Shown here piece after piece: positions 21,991 to 30,811 of a stretch of 64,000 nucleotides of DNA; position 1 is the stretch's first letter; each line of letters begins with the position of its first letter. The notes under the pieces are model-generated. The model had not been told where the DNA came from. It worked only from the letters and a program-made list of their open reading frames with translations, and made no database searches. Made by a program: the position numbers and the translations under genes. Origin of the DNA: an uncultured Bacteroidota bacterium (lineage in GTDB: Bacteria; Bacteroidota; Rhodothermia; Rhodothermales; Salinibacteraceae). The stretch covers positions 1-64,000 of the forward strand of contig CAJXKO010000002.1 of NCBI GenBank assembly GCA_913055845.1, given 5' to 3'.

Positions 21991-23535
21991 ATGCCCGCCG
22001 TTTCTGCCCGCCCCGCACGCCTGCTCATCATTCTGCTGCTCGGTATGGCAGGCCTGGGGCCCCCGGCGCACGCTCAGCTCGCCCCGGCGGTAAAGTCGGC
22101 CCAGGGGCACATCCAGCGGGCGGTGCAGGACACCATCCACGGCACGGCCTATAGCGGCGCCCACTGGGGGATTGAGGTGAGGAACCTGCGCACCGGCCGC
22201 CGCCTGTTCGGCCACAACCCTCGGTTCCTCTTTACCCCCGCCTCCAACGTCAAGCTCCTCACCGCGGTCGCGGCGCTCCGACGCCTCGGGCCCACCTTCC
22301 GCTACGACACAGGGCTCTACGTGGATGGTCCCGTGCGCAATGGCGTACTGCAGGGCAATCTCATCGTGCGTGGCCGCGGCGATCCTACGCTCGGCGGCTA
22401 CCGGCAGCGCGAAGACCCTACGGTCGTCTTCCGGAATTGGGCCGATTCGCTTCGGGCCGCGGGCATTACCCGCATTGCAGGCGACATCATTGGCGACGAC
22501 GATCCCTTCAGCGACGTGCCGCTGGGAGAGGGGTGGAGCTGGAACGATGTCCCGTACGCCTATGCCGCCGAGAGCAACGGGCTCGTGTTCAACCGGAATA
22601 CGATTGACCTGACGGTTCGGGGACGAGAGGTTGGGGCCCCGGGGACGATCAGTTGGGTCCCCTTCGAGACCGACTTCGTGCGTGTCCGCAACCAGAGCCG
22701 GACCGTGCCGCGAGACTCGGCGTCGGAGGAGGAATACGATCGCCCCTTTGGGCAGAACCGGTTTACGGTACGCTCGCGCCTCCACCCGAACGAGATTCAG
22801 GAAGAGTCCCTCTCGATCACCGAGCCTACGCGCTACTTCACCCACACGCTGCGGGCAGTGCTACAAGAGGAGGGCATCGCCGTGGCGGGGCAGGGCGTAG
22901 ACGTAGACCAGATGCCCATCGCCCCCACCTACGCGGCAGACACGGTGCGACGCGTGGCGACCTATCGCTCGCCGCCCCTCCGCCAAATTGTGCGCACCAT
23001 GAACCACGAAAGCGAAAACCTCTACGCCGAGCAGCTGCTCCGCACACTCGCCGTCGTAAACCGCCCCGATACGACCGGGGAGGAGCTTACGGTTGGGTCG
23101 GCGGCCCTCGGCGCCCTGGCGGTCAAGACCGAGCTGGCAGCAATGGACGTGGATACGAGTCGGGTGCAGCTAGTGGATGGGTCGGGTCTCTCCCGGAAGA
23201 ACTACCTGCGCCCGCAGGCCCTGACGCGGGTGTTGGCGCACATGTGGACCGATGCCTCGTCTGCCCAGCGCACCGCGTTTGTCGAGTCGCTGCCGCGGGG
23301 GGGAGAAGAGGGAACTCTCGAATACCGCTACGCGAACGGGGCCCCTGCTCGCGGCAATGTCCGCGCCAAAACCGGGACGCTCTCCAGCGTGAGCGCCCTC
23401 AGCGGCTATGTGACCACCGCGCAGGGCACGCCGCTTTCCTTCGTCATCGTCTCCAACCACCACATGGCGGAGAGCGATGAGGTACGGGTGGCCCAGGACG
23501 CAATCGTGAATGCGCTGGCACGGCTGTCGATCTAG
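21991..23535 (+). CDS. dacB: D-alanyl-D-alanine carboxypeptidase/endopeptidase (PBP4 family)
   Basis: The 514-residue protein opens with a signal peptide (residues 1-28, ending AHA). It carries the three S13 active-site motifs: S85-N-V-K88, SEN in NHESENLYAE, and KTG in RAKTGTLSSVSALSGY. PBP4-type enzymes trim or cut peptidoglycan cross-links in the periplasm. ATG 21991 places the signal peptide at the start; an in-frame GTG at 21946 overlaps the M20 stop and is less likely. Confidence 0.9.
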   Translation: MPAVSARPARLLIILLLGMAGLGPPAHAQLAPAVKSAQGHIQRAVQDTIHGTAYSGAHWGIEVRNLRTGRRLFGHNPRFLFTPASNVKLLTAVAALRRLGPTFRYDTGLYVDGPVRNGVLQGNLIVRGRGDPTLGGYRQREDPTVVFRNWADSLRAAGITRIAGDIIGDDDPFSDVPLGEGWSWNDVPYAYAAESNGLVFNRNTIDLTVRGREVGAPGTISWVPFETDFVRVRNQSRTVPRDSASEEEYDRPFGQNRFTVRSRLHPNEIQEESLSITEPTRYFTHTLRAVLQEEGIAVAGQGVDVDQMPIAPTYAADTVRRVATYRSPPLRQIVRTMNHESENLYAEQLLRTLAVVNRPDTTGEELTVGSAALGALAVKTELAAMDVDTSRVQLVDGSGLSRKNYLRPQALTRVLAHMWTDASSAQRTAFVESLPRGGEEGTLEYRYANGAPARGNVRAKTGTLSSVSALSGYVTTAQGTPLSFVIVSNHHMAESDEVRVAQDAIVNALARLSI

Positions 23536-23583
23536 TGCGCAGCGTGTCTTTTGCGGAACCCCCTCCGCAGCGTACACTTCACC

Positions 23584-24129
23584 TCAGCCGAAGAGCAGCT
23601 GCACCACGTACACCGAGGCCAGAAAGCCCACGAAGTCGGCAAACAAGCCGGCGGGGACGGCGTGGCGGGTGTCGCGGATGTTGACGGCCCCGAAGTAGAC
23701 AGCGATCACGTAGAAGGTGGTCTCAGTGGAGCCGAACATCGTTGCGGCCATCTTTACCACCAGCGAGTCCTCGCCGTATTGGTTGATCATGTCGGCCACG
23801 AGGCCGGCCGAGCCCGAGCCGGTGAGGGGGCGCACGATGCCCATTGGCAATACCTCGGCCGGGACGCCGATCATTCCCAGGACCGGGTCGAGGGCGTTGA
23901 CCAGGTAGTCCATGGCGCCGGACGCCCGAAACATCCCGATGGCGAAGAGGATGGCGATGAGGTACGGAATGATCGTCACGGCCACGTCGAATCCTTCCTT
24001 GGCCCCCTCCACGAATACCTCGTAGACGCGCACGCCTTTGATGAGGCCGTAGAGTGGAAAGCCTACGATGAGGGTGGGGAGTACGAAGGCCGACAGGACG
24101 CTGACGACCGAGCGGATGGTTTCAATCAT
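23584..24129 (-). CDS. spmB: SpmB-like nucleoside-recognition membrane protein
   Basis: The 181-residue protein is hydrophobic with the SpmB/Gate-domain pattern: PLYGLIKGVRVYEVFVEGAKEGF, PYLIAILFAIGMFRASGA, the RPLTGSGSAG motif and ATMFGSTETTFYVIAVYFG. SpmA and SpmB act in spore core dehydration in Bacillus. In non-sporulating bacteria their role is unclear, perhaps transport. It follows spmA by 42 bases on the same strand and is convergent with the PBP4 gene. Confidence 0.85.
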   Translation of the reverse strand: MIETIRSVVSVLSAFVLPTLIVGFPLYGLIKGVRVYEVFVEGAKEGFDVAVTIIPYLIAILFAIGMFRASGAMDYLVNALDPVLGMIGVPAEVLPMGIVRPLTGSGSAGLVADMINQYGEDSLVVKMAATMFGSTETTFYVIAVYFGAVNIRDTRHAVPAGLFADFVGFLASVYVVQLLFG

Positions 24130-24171
24130 AGCAGCACGAACAATGAACGTAGCGGCGGCGAAGAACGACGA

Positions 24172-25170
24172 TTACGCAGACGGAGTCTCGGACGCGTCGT
24201 CGCTGCGGTGTGGAGACGTCGCGCGGAAGTACGGCACGCGGTGCAGAGCCAAGGTGCCTAGAATGCCAGCGATGGTGGAGAAGAGCGTGGCCAGCGTGAT
24301 GGAGAAGAACAGCTGGTTGATCTGCAGGCCCATGATGGCCACCAGGAGCGATGGCGGCACGAGCTGCACGCTGGAGGTATTCAGGGCCAGCAGCATCACC
24401 ATGTCGTCGGTTGCGGTGTCGTCCGACGGGTTGAGGTCCTGAAGGTCCTCCATGGCCTTGATGCCGAGGGGCGTGGCGGCGTTGCCGAGGCCGAACACGT
24501 TGGCCAGCAGGTTGAGACTGATGTTGGCGAGGGCCGGATGATCACGGGGCACGTTGGGGAACAGCGGGTTCAAGAGGGGCTGAACGATTCCCGTCAGCGC
24601 CTCAATGAGTCCGGCTTCCTCACCGATTTTGACCAGCCCCAGCATGAGGCCGAGGATTCCGATGAGGCTGAGGGCGAGCGAGGCGGCCGTCTCGGCGAAG
24701 TTGAGGGCGGCCTGTGCGATGTTGCGCAGCTTTCGGAAGCGGACGGGCTCAAATTGCACGGCGGCCCGGAGCTGCTCGGTGCCGGGAGAGGCCGTAAGGG
24801 ACGACAGAGTGCCCCGCAGTGCTGGGTTGTCGTCGGTGGCATGGTAGGACTGGATGGTGGCCAGCGGCTCGGGGAGGTCGGCGTCCGTCGAAAACTCTAT
24901 CTTCCTCCCCTCTCGAGTCTGCACCAGCGTGCCGGAGTAGGTTCCCTCTGGGACCGCGTCCCCACCATACATCTGAGCGTAGGGGGTCGAGTCGATCCGG
25001 ATCCTTACGGGCTGGCGTCGCGCATCCGGCGCGTAGCCCTCGTCAATTTCCAGGGCCACAGGAAGGGGCGTGTCGTTCCGGAACCGGTTCTCCACCAGTT
25101 CCTGAGTGTCCACGGTGAGGGCGAAGAGCAGGCTCCCGATGATGAGCCCGCTCCAGATATAGTTGAGCAT
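24172..25170 (-). CDS. spmA: SpmA-like nucleoside-recognition membrane protein with large insertion
   Basis: The 332-residue protein starts with MLNYIWSGLIIGSLLFALTV and ends with the SpmA/Gate block (GLMLGLVKIGEEAGL, NVFGLGNAATPLGIKAME, LALNTSSVQLVP). Bacillus SpmA is about 200 residues. Here a charged soluble stretch of about 130 residues (about 30-160) sits between the first helix and the rest. The start at 25170 is chosen because upstream in-frame residues are not conserved. It is the first gene of a pair with spmB. Confidence 0.82.
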   Translation of the reverse strand: MLNYIWSGLIIGSLLFALTVDTQELVENRFRNDTPLPVALEIDEGYAPDARRQPVRIRIDSTPYAQMYGGDAVPEGTYSGTLVQTREGRKIEFSTDADLPEPLATIQSYHATDDNPALRGTLSSLTASPGTEQLRAAVQFEPVRFRKLRNIAQAALNFAETAASLALSLIGILGLMLGLVKIGEEAGLIEALTGIVQPLLNPLFPNVPRDHPALANISLNLLANVFGLGNAATPLGIKAMEDLQDLNPSDDTATDDMVMLLALNTSSVQLVPPSLLVAIMGLQINQLFFSITLATLFSTIAGILGTLALHRVPYFRATSPHRSDDASETPSA

Positions 25171-25352
25171 GGGAGGCGGGGTCGCTTCGCAGGGACGACG
25201 CCCCACATCATACGGACTGCCGGTCGAAAGAAAAACGAGCGGGACGGACGGCGAAAAATGCCGGCGCGTGTCTCGTGAACAAGGTGGGGCAGCCCCAAAG
25301 GAGGGAGGAACACTCCGCAAAAATCTGGGGTTGCAGGCCGGAGTGTCATCCC

Positions 25353-26354
25353 ATGGTTCAGTCCCCAATCCACGTGCCCGACCCTTCGACCCCTCCGCCT
25401 GCCCTCGAAGCCCCGCCTCGCGTCGTCTTCAAGTTTGGGGGCACCAGCGTCGGGCAGCCGGAGCGATTCGAGACGGTGATCTCGATTCTGCGGGAGGCCG
25501 CCGCCACGGGGCCGGTGGTGGCCATTGTGTCGGCCCTCTCGGAAGTCTCGCGGCAACTGTCGGCGGCCGTAGAGAAGGTCGCGACCCAGACCGATGGGGA
25601 AGGGGTGGGGAAGTCGGTGATTGATACGCTTCGGACCCGCCACCGCCACCAGGCCGCGACGGTCCTCAGTCCGAAGCGACAGGATGCGTACACTGCGGTG
25701 CTCGACGAGCGCCTCGAGGCCCTACGGCAACGCTTCACCGAGGTCGAGCAGTCCGGGTTTACACCGGCCGCCCGCGACGCTGTGTTGGCCACGGGCGAGC
25801 AACTCGCTGTGCCCATGGTGGCCCTCGCGCTGCGCGATGCAGGCCTCCAGGCCCCGCACTGCCACGCCACGCATCTGGTGGTGACCGACGACACCCACGG
25901 GGCGGCCACCGTGAATCGGGCCGCCACAGCCCAGCGGGTCCGTGACTGGTATCAGGGCCTCGCCCCGGAGGCCGTGCCGGTCGTGGCCGGCTTCGTTGGG
26001 GCCACGGCGAACGGCACGACGACCACACTTGGATTCGAGGGGAGTGACTACTCGGCTGCCCTGTTTGCGCGCATCCTGGACGCGCAGTGTCTGACCCGCT
26101 ACACGGATGTGGACGGCCTCTACACGGCCGATCCTTCGGCCCACGCCGACGCCCAGCGGCTCGATTGCTTGTCGATGGAGGAAGCCTTCGCGATGACCGA
26201 GTCGGGGGATCTCGGCATGCACCCGAAGACCCTCCGCCCCCTCGTAGACGCCGACATCCCAATGCAGGTGCGCTCGATTCTCCACCCCGATCGGCCGGGG
26301 ACCCACATTCTTCCGGCCGGCGTTTCGTCTGAGGCGCTCTGGCCCGCCCCCTAA
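25353..26354 (+). CDS. Aspartokinase-like amino acid kinase without ACT domains
   Basis: The 333-residue protein has the aspartokinase catalytic domain: VVFKFGGTSVG (residues 25-35), VAIVSALSEVS, GFVGATANGTTTTLGFEGSDYSA and TDVDGLYTADPS, then HPKTLRPLVDADIPM. Ordinary aspartokinases are 400-470 residues with two C-terminal ACT domains for feedback by lysine or threonine. Here the protein stops right after the kinase domain. It would phosphorylate aspartate, or a related acid, without known feedback. The next gene, 37 bases on, encodes a DapB-fold dehydrogenase, suggesting a shared pathway. Confidence 0.82.
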   Translation: MVQSPIHVPDPSTPPPALEAPPRVVFKFGGTSVGQPERFETVISILREAAATGPVVAIVSALSEVSRQLSAAVEKVATQTDGEGVGKSVIDTLRTRHRHQAATVLSPKRQDAYTAVLDERLEALRQRFTEVEQSGFTPAARDAVLATGEQLAVPMVALALRDAGLQAPHCHATHLVVTDDTHGAATVNRAATAQRVRDWYQGLAPEAVPVVAGFVGATANGTTTTLGFEGSDYSAALFARILDAQCLTRYTDVDGLYTADPSAHADAQRLDCLSMEEAFAMTESGDLGMHPKTLRPLVDADIPMQVRSILHPDRPGTHILPAGVSSEALWPAP

Positions 26355-26391
26355 GGCCAGCGTCCCCTCCTGCCCCCAATCCCCCTTCCCG

Positions 26392-27432
26392 ATGCCCGAC
26401 TCGCCACTCCGCGTCGTGCAGTACGGCCTCGGCCCCATCGGTCAGGCCGTCACCCGTACCGTGCGCGCTAAGCCCGATGCCCTCACGCTCGTCGGCGCCA
26501 TCGACATCGCCCCCGACAAGGTGGGCCGCGACGTGGCCGACGTGGCCGGCATGGACCAGGAAACCGGCATTCAGGTGTCCGATGATCCCGACACGGTCCT
26601 GGCCGACACCGACCCGGACGTGGTGCTCCACACCACCACCTCGTTCCTGGACGATGTGGCCCAGCAGCTAGAGCGGTGCGCCCGTGCCGGGAGCCACGTA
26701 ATCTCCTCGACCGAGGAACTGTCGTTTCCCCATGAGCGGGCGCCCGAAACGGCCAGCCGGATCGACCAGGTCGCCCGAGAAGAGGGCATCGTGATTGTTG
26801 GGACCGGGGTGAATCCGGGCTACGCTATGGACACACTGCCGCTGGCGGTGACGGGGGGCTGTACGGAGGTGAAGGCGATCCGGGTCGAGCGCGTGGTCGA
26901 TGCTGGGGCTCGCCGTGCACCGCTGCAGAAGAAGGTGGGGGCGGGACTTTCCGTCGAGGCGTTCGAGGAAAAAGCTGCGGGCGGTACGATCGGGCACGTC
27001 GGTCTCCGTGAGTCGCTGCAGATGGTGGCCGACGGGCTTGGGTGGCCCGTCGACCGCATCGAGGAAGACCTGCATCCTGTGACCGCTGAGACGCCGGTTG
27101 ACACCGGTGTCCGAAGCGTGGCGGCGGGCGAGGTTGCTGGCATCCACCAGACCGCCATCGGCATCGTTGCGGGCGCGTCCCGCCTCAGCCTCGATCTAAA
27201 AATGTACGTAGGAGCGGAGGCGTCCTCCGACGCCGTGGAGGTGGACGCCTCGCCGCCGATTGACCTCCGCGTGCACGGAGGAGTTTTCGGGGACACGGCC
27301 ACCGTGGGCATGTTGGTGAATACCGTACCGCTGGCCGCCGCGGCCGCACCGGGACTGCGCACCATGGCCGAGTTGCCCGTCCCCCGTGCATTTGCGACGA
27401 GGCCGAGCACCGCTTCGGCCGCCACTTTCTAA
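26392..27432 (+). CDS. 2,4-diaminopentanoate dehydrogenase-like / DapB-fold oxidoreductase
   Basis: The 346-residue protein has an N-terminal dinucleotide fold (VVQYGLGPIGQAVTRTV, then AIDIAPDKVGRDV) and the family blocks HTTTSFLDDV, VISSTEELSFP, GTGVNPGYAMDTLPL, VVDAGARRAPLQKKVGAG and DLKMYVGAE. These recall 2,4-diaminopentanoate dehydrogenase of ornithine degradation and its dihydrodipicolinate-reductase-like relatives. Substrate is uncertain. It is downstream of the ACT-less aspartokinase and 63 bases before the RluA-family gene. Confidence 0.75.
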   Translation: MPDSPLRVVQYGLGPIGQAVTRTVRAKPDALTLVGAIDIAPDKVGRDVADVAGMDQETGIQVSDDPDTVLADTDPDVVLHTTTSFLDDVAQQLERCARAGSHVISSTEELSFPHERAPETASRIDQVAREEGIVIVGTGVNPGYAMDTLPLAVTGGCTEVKAIRVERVVDAGARRAPLQKKVGAGLSVEAFEEKAAGGTIGHVGLRESLQMVADGLGWPVDRIEEDLHPVTAETPVDTGVRSVAAGEVAGIHQTAIGIVAGASRLSLDLKMYVGAEASSDAVEVDASPPIDLRVHGGVFGDTATVGMLVNTVPLAAAAAPGLRTMAELPVPRAFATRPSTASAATF

Positions 27433-27495
27433 CGAGAGCCCCGCGCCGTACACCACCGTACGTGACGGCTCTACTCCCTGACATTCCTCGCTCCC

Positions 27496-28182
27496 GTGGA
27501 GGTTCTGCACCGCGACAAATACCTGCTGGCCATCAACAAGCCGCCAGGGCTTTTGGCACAGCCCGATCACACCGGCGCCCCGGACGTGGTGACGCGCGGG
27601 AAGCGCCTATTGAGCGAGACGACCGACGCCCCCTTTCTCGGGCTCGTCCACCGGCTCGACCGGCCCACGTCGGGCATCATGGTGCTGGCGCGAACCTCGG
27701 AGGCGGCCGCGACCCTGTCGCAACAGTTCCGGGAGCGCACTGTCGAGAAGCGGTACCTGGCGCTGGTGGAGGGCACGCTGCGCGGCCTCGGCACGTGGAC
27801 CGACTACATCGCCAAACCCGGCCGTACGCCCCGTCTGGTGGACCCGGACCATGCGAAGGGCAAGCGGGCCGCACTCGACTGGCAGGTGCTGGCAACGGGC
27901 GAAGACCGTACCCTACTGCAGGTTGAACTCAAAACTGGCCGTCCCCACCAGATTCGTCTTCAGGCCACCAGTCGGGGGCATCCCGTGGTGGGCGACCAGC
28001 GGTACGGCGCCGCGTCGACGCTGGAGAGGCGTGCACTGGCCCTGCATCACGCCCTACTGCGCGTCGAGCATCCCGCCGACCCTCGGCGGATCACCGTCTC
28101 CGCCGGGCCGCCTGCGCTCTGGTCGGCGGTGCTGACCGACACGATGCACGCGGCCATCGAACGGATGCTGCGCCACGCCTGA
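27496..28182 (+). CDS. RluA family RNA pseudouridine synthase
   Basis: The 228-residue protein has the catalytic Asp55 in GLVHRLDRPTSGIMVLA, and later KRYLALVEG, LKTGRPHQIRLQ and GHPVVGDQRYG. It converts uridine to pseudouridine in rRNA or tRNA. No S4 domain is present, as in the short RluA-type members. The start is GTG at 27496, just before the conserved LHRDKYLLAINKPPGLL block. Confidence 0.9.
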   Translation: MEVLHRDKYLLAINKPPGLLAQPDHTGAPDVVTRGKRLLSETTDAPFLGLVHRLDRPTSGIMVLARTSEAAATLSQQFRERTVEKRYLALVEGTLRGLGTWTDYIAKPGRTPRLVDPDHAKGKRAALDWQVLATGEDRTLLQVELKTGRPHQIRLQATSRGHPVVGDQRYGAASTLERRALALHHALLRVEHPADPRRITVSAGPPALWSAVLTDTMHAAIERMLRHA

Positions 28183-28304
28183 TCAATCTGGGGAGAGCGG
28201 GGAGAAAACGAAATGAGTCTGGGAGACTGAACGGCTCGCAGTAGCGGTTCGTATCAGCCTTCCACCCGTTCGTTGTTCAGAAAACCAAACTCACTAGACC
28301 GCCC

Positions 28305-29288
28305 ATGGGCGACGACTTCGAGCGTCTTGAAACCCTCCATGAGAACCCGCGCGACGACATTCCGATGGCCCACCGCATGAAGCGGTTCGTCGAGGCCCTC
28401 CAGATCCGCATCACTCGCGCCTTCGATGATCTCGACGACGGGGCCTCATTCCGGGTCGATCGCTGGTCACGCGAGGAAGGAGGTGGTGGGATCACGGCGG
28501 TCATTGAAGGGGGAGATGTTTTTGAGAAAGGAGGTGTGAACACGTCGGCCGTGCACGGCATGCTACCGGAACGCATGGCACACGAGTTTGGGGTGGACGA
28601 GGCTCCGTTCTACGCCACTGGTCTCTCGCTTGTCATCCACCCTCGGTCCCCGCACGTCCCCACCGTCCACGCCAACTTCCGGTACTTTGCTCTTGGCGAT
28701 GACCTCATGGAACCCACAGGGCAGTGGTTTGGTGGGGGGGCCGACCTGACGCCCTACTACCCGCGCCTGAGCGATACCCAGCACTTTCATCGGGTCTGGA
28801 AAGAGGTCTGTGATCGGCACGAGGTCGCCGACTACGACGCATTCAAGCAGGAGTGTGACGACTACTTCTATCTCGATCATCGCGACGAGGCCCGAGGCGT
28901 CGGTGGGATTTTTTACGACTACTTGGAGGAAGATCCGGAGGGGCTGTTTTTCTTCACCCGCGAGGCGGGACGAGCCTTTCTGGAATCGTATATTCCCATC
29001 GTGAAGCGGCGGAAGGAAATCTCCTACGGTGAGCGGGAGAAGGCTTATCAGCGAATCCGGCGCGGGCGATACGTGGAGTTCAATCTGGTATACGATCGCG
29101 GGACCAAGTTTGGGTTGGAGTCCGACGGCCGGACCGAGAGCATTCTCATGAGCATGCCGCCGCAAGTTCAATGGCCGTACGACTTTACGCCCGAGTCGGG
29201 GACACCCGAGGCCAATGCGCAGTGGTACTTTGCGGCCCGAGACTGGCTCGAACTCACCGAAGAAGAGGTCCCGGATGGAACGGAATGA
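28305..29288 (+). CDS. hemF: Oxygen-dependent coproporphyrinogen III oxidase
   Basis: The 327-residue protein carries the HemF signatures VHGMLPERMAHEFG-type region, VHANFRYFAL, GGGADLTPYYP and EFNLVYDRGTKFGL. HemF oxidatively decarboxylates coproporphyrinogen III to protoporphyrinogen IX using oxygen, in the cytosol. It begins a heme cluster with hemH 129 bases downstream and hemL beyond. The length is normal. Confidence 0.96.
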   Translation: MGDDFERLETLHENPRDDIPMAHRMKRFVEALQIRITRAFDDLDDGASFRVDRWSREEGGGGITAVIEGGDVFEKGGVNTSAVHGMLPERMAHEFGVDEAPFYATGLSLVIHPRSPHVPTVHANFRYFALGDDLMEPTGQWFGGGADLTPYYPRLSDTQHFHRVWKEVCDRHEVADYDAFKQECDDYFYLDHRDEARGVGGIFYDYLEEDPEGLFFFTREAGRAFLESYIPIVKRRKEISYGEREKAYQRIRRGRYVEFNLVYDRGTKFGLESDGRTESILMSMPPQVQWPYDFTPESGTPEANAQWYFAARDWLELTEEEVPDGTE

Positions 29289-29417
29289 GGCCCTGCTGAG
29301 AGGGGGTTTTAGGGGAAAGTTCAACGCGGTTCAGGAACGGGATAGCGGGGGGCGTCGCACAATTTTACCCCGCCTCCTCTAAGCTGTACTTCTGCGTCGA
29401 GCCCCGCTTGGCCTCGT

Positions 29418-30761
29418 ATGAGTCCTCTCGACTTTCTCCGTGCCTACGATCCCGACCGCCAGGCCCTCCTGGATGGTGCTCTTCCGGCATCGCCCCTACG
29501 GATCGAGGACGGAGACTGCGTGGGGGTCGTCCTGTTTAATCTTGGGGGACCGGCCTCTCTGGACGAGGTTGAGCCGTTTCTGTACAATCTGTTGATGGAC
29601 CCGGCCCTCCTCGACGTCCCTGTTGGCGGTCGCCTTCGTCATTGGCTGGCCAAATCGGTGGCGCGCCTGCGTGCCGGCACGCTGCGGCAGGAGTACGAGA
29701 TGATTGGCGGGGGGGCTCCCGTCACGCGCCTCGCGCGCGAACAAGCGGAGGCACTAGAAGGGCACTTGAACGCCCGGTACGGCGAGCCGATCGGGGCTCG
29801 GTTCCGTACCTTTCCGGCCATGCGGTACGGGCAGCCGTCCATCGAGACGGCGGCTTCAAGGATGGCGGCGGACGGGGTGGACAAGGTCGTGTTGCTGCCG
29901 TCTTATCCCCAGTATTCAACCGCTACCACCGGCTCTGCCTTTGCGTACTGGATGGCCCTGGCCGACGCTGCAGAGCGCCCGTCCTGGCCCACGACGGCGG
30001 TGCAGGAATACGCGGCCAATCCGAAGTACCTGCAGGCCGTATCGGAGCGGATTGATGAGGCGCTGCAGCGGTTTCCGCAAGATGTTCGCGACGAGGCGGT
30101 GCTCGTTTTCAGTGCCCACGATACGGCCCTTAGGGCGCGTAGCATGCAGTCGGATCCATACTGCTGTCACGTGCACTCGACGGTAGAGCAGGTCATGCGC
30201 CTGCGGGGGCGTGACCGTCCCTTCTATACGGCGTTCCAAAGCCTGATAGGACCGAACCGTTGGCTCTCGCCTGCCACCCCCACTCTTCTCGAGACCCTCG
30301 CCGAGCAGGGACGCCGCTCGGTGCTGGTCGTGCCCATCAGCTTTGTGACCGACCACGTGAACACCACCTACGAGCTCGATATCGCGGCACGGGCCGAGGC
30401 TGAGCGACGGGGCGTGGAGCACTTTGAAGTCACGGCGGGCCTCAACACGCACCCGCTCTTCATCGAAGCACTCGGGGAAGCTACCATCGCGCAACTTGAC
30501 CTATCGGTCGACGTAGACCAGGCGCGGCGAGACCAGGACGGACAGCCACCGGCCTATCCGCTTCGTTCCCTCCAGGAGCTGCCCCGGCACGACCTGAACG
30601 GGTCGTCCGCCCAGTGTCCCACCTGTGGGCGCACAACCGGTGCACGGCAGTGGGCCCGCCCCGATGGCCGCGAACCGAACGTGTCGACCGAGCGCCCAGC
30701 CGCCCCCCCGAACGACCCGTCCGGTCCGGCTCCCGACGCCCGATCCCGAAAACGCTCCTAG
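29418..30761 (+). CDS. hemH: Ferrochelatase with C-terminal extension
   Basis: The 447-residue protein has VVLFNLGGPASLDEV, YEMIGGGAPVTRL, the catalytic-His segment VFSAHDTALRARSM and QSLIGPNRWLSPAT. HemH inserts iron into protoporphyrin IX. Two oddities are visible. The late block reads TDHVNTTYELD where the family normally has DHIETLYELD, so the first acidic residue is Asn. The C-terminus has an extra tail of about 80 residues with a CPTCG motif and a Pro/Arg-rich end. Its neighbours are hemF upstream and a methyltransferase downstream. Confidence 0.9.
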   Translation: MSPLDFLRAYDPDRQALLDGALPASPLRIEDGDCVGVVLFNLGGPASLDEVEPFLYNLLMDPALLDVPVGGRLRHWLAKSVARLRAGTLRQEYEMIGGGAPVTRLAREQAEALEGHLNARYGEPIGARFRTFPAMRYGQPSIETAASRMAADGVDKVVLLPSYPQYSTATTGSAFAYWMALADAAERPSWPTTAVQEYAANPKYLQAVSERIDEALQRFPQDVRDEAVLVFSAHDTALRARSMQSDPYCCHVHSTVEQVMRLRGRDRPFYTAFQSLIGPNRWLSPATPTLLETLAEQGRRSVLVVPISFVTDHVNTTYELDIAARAEAERRGVEHFEVTAGLNTHPLFIEALGEATIAQLDLSVDVDQARRDQDGQPPAYPLRSLQELPRHDLNGSSAQCPTCGRTTGARQWARPDGREPNVSTERPAAPPNDPSGPAPDARSRKRS

Positions 30762-30811
30762 TCTACAGGCTGGGTGTCCTCAGGCATATTTCCAGCCCGA
30801 CCGATTCCCCC

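Noticed and set aside
29340-29380. GCGGGG and CCCCGC pairing between hemF and hemH as a terminator
   Set aside because: The stem is only 6 bp with a long loop and no T-run, so termination is doubtful.
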